64,000 nt of DNA, from the NCBI GenBank assembly GCA_026122225.1, contig JANEZZ010001631.1:124001-188000 (forward strand), written 5' to 3'. The stretch is from Heloderma charlesbogerti. Taxonomy: Eukaryota > Chordata > Lepidosauria > Squamata > Helodermatidae. This document shows positions 41,872 through 52,600 of the stretch, piece after piece. The notes under the pieces are model-generated. The model was not told where the DNA came from. It did not search any database and was given only the letters and a program-made list of their open reading frames with translations. Every line of letters starts with the position of its first letter. Position 1 is the stretch's first letter. The position numbers and the translations under genes are program-made.

Positions 41872-42003
41872 GCCTTCCCCAACCTGATGCCCTCCAGATG
41901 TTTTGAATGACAACTCCCAACATTCCTGACTATTGGCCATGCCGGCTAGGGCTGATGGGAGTCAAAGCCCAAAAACATCTGGAGGGCCCCAGCTTGGGGA
42001 AGA
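41872..42003. repeat. Palindromic MITE (CCCCAACCTGATG...CAGCTTGGGG)
   Basis: The left arm CTTCCCCAACCTGATGCCCT pairs with the right arm AGGGCCCCAGCTTGGGGAAG. The inner stem uses CAACTCCCAACATTCC and a diverged GATGGGAG partner. The length is about 130 bp. Confidence 0.8.
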
Positions 42004-42245
42004 CTGAAATAGAGGATGCCTTCAAAGAGAGGACTGTCCTCGGTCTAATAGGACACATGGCCACCCAATAATCTTCAGAATTGATGGCAGGAACTACGTA
42101 AGATTGTGGATTGTACTAAAAAGCAGGTATTTTTGTTGGAGAAGAACTCGTGCAATTCTATAGCACTAGAAGTTGGATTCAAATGACAAGCTGTCAGGCA
42201 TTGGCTGTTTTAAATCCAGACTACACCATTTGGGTGTGTGGGTAT

Positions 42246-42302
<57 letters not shown>
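42246..42302. repeat. (TATC)n microsatellite
   Basis: About 14 uninterrupted tetranucleotide units. Length variation between individuals is expected. Confidence 0.97.
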
Positions 42303-42816
42303 TGTAAAAGTTCTATCCTGCTTTCCTCCTCCAACAGACATGCTTGAAACAGCTAGCAATGTGCAACAAACATCAAATGTAAAAAACAACAAACCCATTA
42401 AAATAGACAACACATCACCAGACTAAAACAACACAAAATAACTCACAGCGCAGTTCTATACATGTCTAGTACTCAGAGGTAAGCCCCACTGAGTTCGATG
42501 GAACTTATTTCTCAGTAAGTCCATATAGGAGTGCTTGCTCAAAGAACCAAATGAATATACAGTCAGGGCCAGAAATACTGGAACAAGGATAACTGTTTTG
42601 GCAGTTGGCCTCTGTACACCACCACATTGAAGTTGAAAGGAAACACACCCAGATGGGAGCGAAGTCAGGACTTTCAGCTGTAATTCAAGGGGTTTTGCAA
42701 AATTGGGGCACTAACCATTCAGGAAGGACAGCCAGTGGTATACACACACACACATCGTTGGTGGCTCATAAGTAATGGAACAAACCAACATTTCAAACTT
42801 AAGGATCGCCTTTAAT

Positions 42817-43932
42817 TGTTCAGTCGTTCAGTCGTGTCTGACTCTTCATGACCCCATGGACCATAGCACGCCAGGCCTTCCTGTCCTGCGCTCTCTCCCG
42901 GAGTGTGCTCAAGTCCATATTCATTGCATCAGTGATGCTATCTAGCCATCTTATCCTCTGCCATCCCCTTTCTCCTTTTGCCTTCAGTCTTTCCCAGCAT
43001 CAGGGTCTTTTCCAGGGAATTTTCTCTTCACATTAGGTGGCCAAAATATTTCAGCTTCAGCTTCAGTATCTGTCCTTCCAATGAGCACTCAGGGTTGATT
43101 TCCTTTAGGATTGACTGATTGGACCTCCTTGCAGTCCAGGGGACTCGTAAGAGTCTTCTCCAGCACCACAGTTCGAAAGCATCAATTCTTCGGCGCTCAG
43201 CCTTCCTTATAGTCCAGCTCTCACAGCCATACATTACTACTGGGAAAACCATAGCTTTGATTAGACGGACCTTTGTTGGCAAGGTGATGCCTCCGCTTCT
43301 TACTATGCTGCCTAGGTTTGCCATAGCTTTCCTCCCAAGGAGCAAGCGTCTTTTAATTTCATGGCTACAGTCACCGTCTGTGGGGATCTTGGAGCACAAG
43401 AAAATAAAATCTGTCACTGCTTCCATTTCTTCCCCTTCCATATGCCAGGAAGTGATGGGGCCAGATGCCATGATCTTAGTTTTTTTAATGTTGAGTTTCA
43501 AACCAGCTTTTGCACTCTCCTCTTTCACCCTCAACAAGAGGCTCTTTAAATCCTCTTCACTTTCTGCCATTAGGGTGGTATCGTCTGCGTATCTGAGGCT
43601 GTTGATAATTCTCCCGGCAATCTTAATTCCGACCTGTGATTCATCCAACCCAGCGTTTCTCATGATGTACTCTGCATATAAGTTAAATAAGCAAGGTGAC
43701 AATATGCAGCCTTGTCGTACTCCTTTCCCAATTTTGAACCAATCGGTTGTTCCATGTCTGGTTCTTACTGTTGCTTCTTGACCCTCGTACAGGTTTCTCA
43801 GGAGACAGGTAAAGTGGTCTGGTACCCCCATCTCTTTCAGAATTTGCCAGAGTTTGTTGTGATCCACACAATCAAATGCTTTAGCGTAGTCAATGAAGCA
43901 GAAATAGATATTTTTCTGGAATTCTCTTGCTT
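42817..43932 (-). mobile_element. 5'-truncated Bov-B nested in the Tc1 element
   Basis: It is flanked by ATCGCCTTTAAT at 42805-42816 and 43940-43951. It matches the 3' third of the Bov-B at 33078, with the same YADD reverse transcriptase core (INSLRYADDTTLMAES). It stops abruptly near AATTCTCTTGCT where the longer copy continues, a normal 5' truncation. The reverse transcriptase frame is open over about 310 codons. Confidence 0.9.
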
Positions 43933-43969
43933 TTAAAGAATCGCCTTTAATACCTGGATGAAAATCTTT

Positions 43970-44989
43970 TGCAGTCAATGACTGCCTGAAGTCTGGAACC
44001 CATGGACATGACCAAATGCTAAGTTTCCTCCCTCGAGATGCTTTGCCAGGTCTTTACTGCAGCTGCCTTCAGCTGCTGCTTGTTTGTGGGTCTTTCTGTC
44101 TTCAGTCTTGTCTTCAGTAAGTGAAAAGCATGCTCTATTGGGTGGAGATCAGGTGACTGACTTGGCCATTGAAGAACATCCCACTTCTTTGCCTTCAGAA
44201 ACTCTTGGGTAGCTTTTGCTGTATGTTTTGGGTCATTATCCATCTGCAATATGAAGTGGCGTCTTATCAGTTTGGCAGCATTCGGCTGAATATGAGCAGA
44301 AAGTGTAGCCCTATACACTTCAGAATTCATCCTGCTGCTTCTATCAGCAGTCAGGTCATCAATAAACACCAGTGACCTGGTTCCTTTGGCAGCCATACAT
44401 GCCCATGCCATAACACTGCCTCCACCATGTTTGACAGATGATGTGGTATGCTTTGGATCATGTGCTGTTCCTTTCCTTCTCCATACTTTTCTCTTCCCAT
44501 CATTCTGGTACAAGTTAATCTTGGTTTCATTTGTCTAAAGAATCTTATTCCAGAACTGGGCAGGCTTTTTTAGGTGTTTGCTGGCAAAGGCTAATCTGGC
44601 CTGTCTGTTCTTGAGAGTTACCAGTGGTTTGCACCTTGTTGTGAAGCCTCTGCATTTACATTCATAAAGCCGTCTCTTGACTGCAGATGTTGACAATGAC
44701 ATCCTACCTCCTCAAGAGTGTTCTTGACCTGGAGAGATGTTGTGAAAGAGTTTCTCTTCACCATGAGCAGAATTCTGCGGTCATCCCCTTTAGTTGTCTT
44801 CCGTGGTCTTCCAGGCCTTTTGCTTTTGCTGAGCTTGCCAGTTAATTCCTTCTTTTTCAGGATGTTCCAAACTGTTGTGCTGGCCACTCCCAAAGATAGC
44901 GTTTTTGCTATCTCTCTGATGGGTTTATGTTGTTTCCTCAGCCTAATGATGGCCTCCTTCACTCTCATGGACCCCTCTTTGGACCTCAT
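43970..44989 (-). pseudogene. Tc1-type transposase, inactivated
   Basis: The N-terminal helix-turn-helix region (KEAIIRLRKQHKPIREIAKT) and GRPR hook (KSKRPGRPRKTTKGDDRR) are at 44989-44700. The catalytic domain (HGGGSVMAWACMA; FILQMDNDPKHTAKATQEFL; SPDLHPIEHAFHLLK) is at 44513-44019. Frameshifts separate the halves near 44620-44700. A stop precedes TNETKIN, where Tc1 proteins usually have a catalytic Asp in a DE pair, so the first catalytic acid is also lost. The second Asp and the Glu are still visible. Confidence 0.9.
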
Positions 44990-45679
44990 GTTGGGAATTC
45001 CAGTGAACAGCTACCAAATGCACATGTAACACTCAGAACCACCTCCAGGCCTTTTATCTGCTTGATTGGTCATGGGGTACCCAGGAAACAGGCCACACCT
45101 GGCTATGCAGCTGCTTGTCAGCCATTCGTTCTATTACTTATGAGCCACCAGGATGGCTGTGTGTGTATGCTACTGGCTGTACTTCCTGAATGGTTAGTGC
45201 CCCACTTTTATCAAACCCCTTGAATTACAGCTGGAAGTCCTGACTTCGCTCCCATCTGGGTGTGTTTCCTTTCAACTTCAATGTGGTGGTGTACAGAGGC
45301 CAACTGCCAAACAAGTTATCCTTGTTCTAATATTTCTGGCCCTGACTGTAATAATTTAGGTGAATCCACACACACACAAGCCCCATCCGATCCTGATTCC
45401 TGAAGCAAACATTCAAGGAGCAGGGATAAACCAACTTGTAAAAGTGTAGCAACAAATGCCCCCTGGTTCAAAAGGCACATTTGAGAATAACTATGTATTT
45501 GGAACTCAGTATTTATAGCTGCTAAATACAGAAACTCCAAAATAATCTCAGGATGCTCCACCCAGCCATGTATGCCCTATACTGCTGGAGATAAGTATTC
45601 CAAAAAGAAAAAGAAAGATAGCTGTGCTGATCCATGAGAACACCCCCATCCCTGAAACCCACAGTTGGGCAATATCTGG

Positions 45680-45985
45680 GGGCTAGCCCTACTATGAGGC
45701 AGAGTAAGCCAGCTGCCCCAGGCACCAGCTTCTGGAGTCAGCAGTGGCAGCCCCCCAATGAATTCCTCCTGAGTCCCCTGGGGCATTCCCCTGTCTTGGA
45801 GGATAGAACTCTGTCCCATGTTCAATGCCTGGCATCTGCAGCCAAAAGGATCTGGTAGGAGGTGTTGAAACAGACCCTGAGAACTTGGAATCTACTGCCA
45901 GTCAGAGCAGACAGTACTGGGCTAGATAGACCAATGGCTTGACCCACTAAAAGGCAGCTTTATACATGTACATGAGCAGCCAAGT
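45680..45985. repeat. Family Y and SINE fragments
   Basis: CATATCTGGGGGCTAGCCC-like family Y sequence at about 45680-45760 is followed by a SINE remnant at 45865-45985 (CTGCCAGTCAGAGCAGACAG; CTAGATAGACCAATGG). Confidence 0.45.
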
Positions 45986-46439
45986 TGAAGGAAGAGAGAT
46001 GGTTTATATAAAAAATGAGGAATAAGGGCTCAAAACATATGAATTCTGGGCTTAAATCCCCCCTTAAATTGAAATCAGCACTGTTAGCTGTTCATAAGAT
46101 TGGGGCATTTAAAAAGTAAAAGAGGAAAATATACAAGAACCCCATCCTATGTAGAGTTAGTAATGTGTGCACTCATGGATTGCAATGGACATCGGTGTGC
46201 TTACATATAGGACTTGACTGCTGGAATATATGTTATTATTTCTATGTAAGATGCTAAGGAAGCAGGCAAAGAAGAAAACAGACCTACAATTTATACACAC
46301 ACAGCTCCCATTTAGACACAGGCCTAAGCAACGAGCATTCTGACAACACTGCTGCACAGAAAAGCTGTTTAGAATGGAACGCTCAGCTTGGGAACTGTAA
46401 TTCCTCCATCACCAAAGGCTGCAATGCGCTAGCCTTATC

Positions 46440-46598
46440 AGTTGTCATGCTATCCAACCTAGCTACTGCCAAGTTTGGTTCTGTCCTGCCACTGGGCTCC
46501 TGAATTAGCTCACCAAGAGATAAGCCCTCGGATATAGTCTGAGGAGCCTATGCCTGACATCATCCAGACCTTCTTTGTTCTTCAGGAGGACATCTGAG
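46440..46598 (+). promoter_or_regulatory. MYL7: Probable MYL7 promoter and 5' UTR
   Basis: The region before the MYL7 ATG contains a GATA motif (AGAGATAAGC, about 46517-46526). It is followed by a TATA-like GGATATAGT at about 46529-46537, about 60 bp before the ATG. GATA factors drive atrial sarcomere genes in other vertebrates. The motif assignment is by eye and the start site is not shown. Confidence 0.4.
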
Positions 46599-46601
46599 AT
46601 G
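46599..46601 (+). CDS. MYL7: MYL7 exon 1 coding part (ATG only)
   Basis: CTGAG ATG|GTGAGTACC: the initiator codon is directly followed by a consensus donor. The next exon starts with the second codon (GCC AGC AGG) in phase 0. Mammalian MYL7 also confines its first coding exon to the Met codon. Confidence 0.85.
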
Positions 46602-49600
46602 GTGAGTACCCTGTGTCTGTCGCGGCTTCTGCAAATTCCTGGCAGCAATGGGCTTTTGGGATAACCCTGCCTGAAGGCTGAAAAGTGAACTCTCAGAGCC
46701 ACAGCAAAATTAAGTGGAGGGAGAAATTAAGCTGAGGGATATATGCATCCCTATTTAATCTCTCTACAGGAGAAAAAGCGAGTAATGGGTCTTCCTGTGT
46801 ACAGGCAAGGAAAGCCCAGGGAAGGATGCTCATCCAGGTGATGACTGGGAAGATTTAACATCCAGGTGATGATTGGGAATGGTCACTCTTCTCCAGAGCA
46901 ATGCAGCTTTGGAGTAGCAGGGGAAACTAGGCAGAGACAACAGTCAGGTTGAATGTCAGGTGTCCTTGTTCTGCCTGATATGAGTCAAGAATGTATTGAA
47001 TGTGTTAGTGCATATGTGCTTCGATTTTTGCTCCTATTTGCTAGGGACCCAATCATTATTTTCTGGTGCATGTCCTGTTTTGCCTATTGGGGAGATATTG
47101 GGGGATCCCTTTTTCAAATGAAGTTAGCATGGACACATTTTTGCTCTGAAGCTTTGCAGGTTTCAGCTCCCTCTCTGAATTCTCTGAGTGGGCCAGATGG
47201 ATCTGGACTCTGTACTTGCATCTAAATACTGGCACTCAGACATAAAGACAAATGCACTGCTCCTCTTCCAACCTTGCTCCCGCTCTTTAGACTCTACATA
47301 TACAGATGGTAAATGTTGCTACGACTGCAATCCTAAACACAGTTACTAGGGAGTAAGCCCCTTTGAATGCATTAAGATGCACTTTTGAGTAAATATGCAT
47401 TGGATTGAGCTGTAAATATGTTTGAATTGCAGTAATTCTATAATATGTCCAGTCAGATCAATTGTGAGATGAGAAGTTCTATTAAACATTCTTAACTGTG
47501 TTTTAAATAAGCAACTGTTATAGTCACTTTGCTCACATTCAGGAGCCGGTGTAGGATAGGCTATGCCAGGGTAAATGAACAGAATTCAAAGCAGGTGAAC
47601 CAAAAAATCCTTATTTGGTCTGTGCCACCAGTTCTGACCTCACTTAGTCCCAGTGTGTCAGGCATCCAGCATCCAGGACTGATCCTATCATCTGGTAGGA
47701 TAAGTCAGCTAGCTTCAGGAAGCAGATTTTGAGGTACCATTAGAACACCCCCTCCCCCCCGGTAACCTCTGGTGAATATATTTACTAATCCCATTTTTTA
47801 AAATTCAAGAAAAAGGAGTTTCAGGTTAACAGTGCAATCCTCTGCATGTTTACTCAAACCTAAGTCCCCTTAATTTGAATACAATGTACTTCCAAGAAAG
47901 AGGTTATAGGATTGCAGCATTATAAGCATTGCACTTACTAGGGAGTAAGCCCCACTGAATGCAGAGAGTCTTGCTTCTGAGTAAACATGCATGGGATTGC
48001 TCTGCATATGTGTCATATATCTTTAACAGAAGCACAAAAAATAACTAAACTGTTCTTTTCAGCCTTCACACAGTCAGACTTTAGGACCCTTGTTCCCCTA
48101 GCAAGATCCTCTTCATTCTGATTAGCTGGAGCGGAAAGGATCCCTCGTGCTCTAACTGACACCTTTTCTTTCAGGCCAGCAGGAAAGCCGGGACTCGAAG
48201 CAAAGCTGCAGCAAAGCGTGCTCAGAGGGGATCCTCCAATGTCTTCTCCATGTTTGAGCAGTCACAGATCCAGGAATTCAAGGAGGTGAGGGAATCTGAG
48301 CTCATGGACTATTTATTTATTTATTTATTACATTTATATCCCTGCTTTTTTCCTCTTGCAAGGAACCCAAGGTGGCTTACATAGTCCTCCTCTGCTCCAT
48401 TTTAACTTTACAACAACCCTGTGAGGTAGGTTATGTTGAGAGTCAGTGAATGGCCCAAAGTCACCCAGTGAGCTTCATGGAAGAGTGCGGACTAGAACAT
48501 GGATCTCCTGAGTCCCAGTCTAGCACTCTAACCACTACACCACACTGGCTCCCCATTTTTCCTGTTAAGCCAATGGAATTAACTCAGACTTGTATCCAGC
48601 TTGAATCCAATGTATGTCTTTGATATAAGTGGATTCTCACTCAGTGTCTTTTCCTCCTCCCCAAGCCATCCTGACTGTCCTCCATATTAACACATAAGCC
48701 CTACTTCCTATCCCATAAATTAGGTCAAGCTGGCTGCAGGATTGGCCCCTATCATTAGGTAGCATGAGGCAGTCACCTCAGGGGGCAGATGCTGGGGGCA
48801 ACAGCAAAGTATTGGAGAGCAGAACTGCGTGTGCCACACTGCCTACGCTTCACCTCTTAAGATAGCCTATCAGCCTCGAGGGCAGTGGAGGATACTGTCC
48901 CGTCAACAGTGAAGAAGTAAGATTTAACTACTAGCCTGGTTGCTGTTGGTACATGGAATGCCCCATCTTGTCCTTTGGCTCAGGCAGGGCCTTTTTTGGG
49001 GCTGGCTCTGGCTGGCTGTGGGAGCTGAGTGGTGAAGGAAGAGCATAAAACCATGCCCCCCACCCCACCCCAAAAAGCCTTTAGAAGATGCCCGTCGATA
49101 TAGATGAACTACATGGCACAGAGTAAGATTATTAAGATGAAGGACTATACGTGTGGGCAGGGCTAGCATCCAGGGTGGGCATGGCCAGGTACCTGCCAAG
49201 GGCTCACACCTCAGCAGGGTCTGGGTGACTGGAGCCCCCTGGACTTGCTCCTCCTCTTCACCATGGCAACCCGCTTGTTCACCTGCCTCTCACTCTGGCC
49301 CGGACAATGGTGGTGTTGAGAAGGAGGAGCAACGGATGCCACTGCCTACTTGCTCACTGGCTCTCTGCCTGTCAAGCCAGCTTGTGGTAGCAATGATGAG
49401 AAAGAGGAGGAGTAATAGCCCTCAAAAATTTGAAACTGGCAGTAGATGTGGGTCAGTTCCTCAACCCATGCTCTTCTTCAAATCCATGTGTGTGTGAATG
49501 AGAGAGAGTTAGAGTCAGAGTTGAAATCTTTTGGGTTTCAAGAAGAAATCTTACAGCACAATGAGGTTAAAAGTATTTCACAAGTGCCACTAAATTCACC

Positions 49601-52600
49601 TTTTGCTAGGGCTGAGTTGACTTTTCATGCGTGAATGTTTTCAGGCTCCAAAATGTTATCAAAAATGCTCCCCCCTGCTCCCAAACTTACTTTGCTCCAT
49701 TTCGCTCCTGTTCAATGCCACATTATTTTTTAAAAGGGGTTCTTCTTGCAGGTCATATAAAATTATATAATCTAGACAATCAGGGATTGTGTATGATGAT
49801 GATGTCACAGTGCCATGTAGCTAATCTGATTTGGCCATGTGGTGACATCATCAAACCAAATAATCAGAATGGAGACAATGCTTCCTGCCCTCATTCTGAA
49901 TATGAGAACATTTTGTCCTGTTTTGCAGTTGTCCTCCCTTGCCCCTAAATAGTACTGAAACTGGAAGAGGGGATGCATTTTACAACGGGGGATATTTCCA
50001 TGAAATACATTCCCTTCCCCATGTTTTGCCTCAACCCTGCCTTTTAGCCTGGTAAGTGTCACTTGTGAATAATGCCAATGCAAACTAGAAAGAAGAAAGC
50101 CAATTTTTAATCAAACGTCCAATCCAGGTTTAACATTCAAATGCAGACTCATGAAATGCAAAAAAGCTGATATAAGTGTCACACGGCTTTTCTACATGAG
50201 GGTTGTAACCCGCACCTTTACCGTTTTCAGTTTCTTTGCAGGATTAAGGTCAACTCATTTATGCATGGTTTTTCCGAGTTTTTTCTCTCTCTTCGTTTCT
50301 ATATGTTCCAGTACACAACCACTAGGTGGCACTATGATATAGCAGAATTGTGCAATTACGCTAGGTTTCTATAACACCATTCAGAAAAAAATACTTTCCT
50401 CATAAGGAAAAAACACACATGTGATAATGGTTGCAAAGCATGAGAGAGGCCCTGGAGAATAACAGCATTTTGTAAAGGACCCACGAACTATCATGAGTGA
50501 AGAATCATGAGTGCACAATAAAAGCCTCAAGTAAAAAGGCTCACAGTCACCAGAGAGATAACAGCAGGGCTAGAGAATGTGATTCCTGAGGGGTGAATAG
50601 GAGTGGAAAAATATTTGTAATTACTGTTCATGTTCTTATTATAGTGGCACAAAGGAATTCAACTAAAATGAGAGCAGGATTAAGTTAATTTATCTTTTCC
50701 CAAGGCATTCAGCTGCATTGACCAGAATCGTGATGGTATTATCAGCAAATCGGACTTGAGAGAGACATATGGTCAACTTGGTGAGTGACTCCAGTTGTTA
50801 TGAAACTGCAGTCTATGAAAGCTCAGGGGTTTATTCTTTATCAAACAACTAGGAGGTACAGGGGGAGGAGAAGCAGTGCCAGGTAGCAATGCCATGAAAT
50901 GGGGCAACTCAGATTTAAGGGACAGAGATTACCAGTTTCTGATAGGGATTTTAGTCCCCTTGACACTGGCAAGCTAGATCCAATGAAATAATTAAAATGT
51001 CTTAGCTATGGAAGCAATTGGAATATATAAATCCTCTAGCTAGGGCAACCTTTCCCAACCTGACACCCTTCAGATGTGCTGGACTACAACCCCCTCCAGT
51101 TGGGGATTATGGGAGCTGTAGTCCAACACATCTGGAGGGCACCAGGTTGGGGAAAGCTGATGTAGCTAGAGTTTTATGGTGTGTAAACTCCACTTCGTTG
51201 GGATTTGTCTTTTTTGAAAATGTGTTAACTTTTTAAACACTTTTAACCATTGTTTTATTCTTATCATGTTGTTCACCGCTCCGAAATCTTCCGATGAGGA
51301 GCAGTATATAAATATTGTAAATAAATAAATAAATAAATTGACATATAAAAGGCCTTAAGAACTATTAGTGAGGCCTGGAACACAAGAAGCTGCTATTTGC
51401 TCATCTAATCCAGTATTCTTTACTGGTAATGGCTCTCCAGGTATTCAGGTAGAGAGAAATCTTTCCCATCCCCTGCTAAAGATGCCAGAGATTGAACTTG
51501 TCATGGTCTTTCCCTGATCCTGGTTCCTTAGGAGCATAGGAAGATGCCTTATACTGAGTCAGACCATTGGTCCATCTAGCCCAGTATTGTCAACATTGAC
51601 TGGCAGCAATGGTTCTCCAGGGTTTCATAAGAACATAAGAGCCATGCTGGATCCGATCAAGGGTCCATCTAGTCCAGCATTCTGTTCACACAGCTGCCCC
51701 CAGGAAAACCACAAGCAGGACATGAGCGCAACAGCTCCCTCCCACCCAAGTTCCTCATCAACTGGTGTGCATAGGCACACTGCCTCTGATGCTGAACATA
51801 GCATATAGCCATCAGGACTAGTAGCCATTGATGGCTTTATTCTCCATGAATTTGTCTAACCCCTGTTTAAAGCCATCCAAATTGGTGGCTATCACTACCT
51901 CTTGTGAAATGAATTCCGTAGTTTAACTATGCGCCTTGTGAAGAACTTCCTTTTATCTGTCCTGAATCTCCCACCAATTAATTTCATGGGATGACCCCAT
52001 TGGATTCTAGTATTACGAGAAAGGCAGGATTCTGTCCTACCCTACCTGGAGAAGCTGGGGATTGAACCTGGGACCTTCTGCATGCAAAGCAGGTGCTCTA
52101 CCCCTGAGCCATGGCCTTTTCCTTCTTTTACGGAGATATGATTGTCACCTACAAGGAGCACAATGCAAAAATTCACAGTGGCCTTCCTAACTGGAATGCA
52201 GCAGGGGAAAATAATCTGCTTATCTCCAGAACCACTGATGACTTAGCGGGTGTGTTATTTCTGGAGCTGGGAGCACTTCTCTTCTCTTCAACTCTGAATG
52301 GTGTCATTTTTGATAAACAGCTTGTCACTTTCAGAAGGGGGCAACAAATCTTGTCTTCCTTTGCAGTCCATAGGGCGGCTGGTGATGTGCAGTCCAGGGC
52401 CCAAGCATGTGGGGATGGGAGGCAAAAAGGGTACACTTTACTTGGGCCTGGAGATCCAGGGCAACCAGTGTATGTTGCAATCCCAATTCCATGAGAAGGA
52501 AAAATCAAGGCTAAATTGTAGATCATGTTTAAGGATATTTACGGAAACTTGTTTCTCCATATCTTTGTCAGTATTGTCCAGATCAGGGTTGGGGGACATA

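Larger units (their letters stand above)
42560..45348 (-). mobile_element. Tc1/mariner transposon with ~220-bp inverted repeats
   Basis: It starts CAGTCAGGGCCAGAAATA after TA (42558-42559) and ends with the complement before TA (45349-45350). The terminal repeats (42560-42782 and 45128-45348) agree at about 92% by eye. The interior encodes a broken Tc1 transposase on the reverse strand and a nested Bov-B at about 42817-43932. Without the Bov-B it is about 1.65 kb, the normal Tc1 size. Confidence 0.93.

Noticed and set aside
42238..42347. Repeating S-I-Y-L peptide
   Set aside because: Translation of the (TATC)n microsatellite.
52111..52530. Overlapping open frames of 110-127 codons on both strands
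   Set aside because: No recognisable domain, no matching splice signals, within MYL7 intron 3. Chance frames are more likely.
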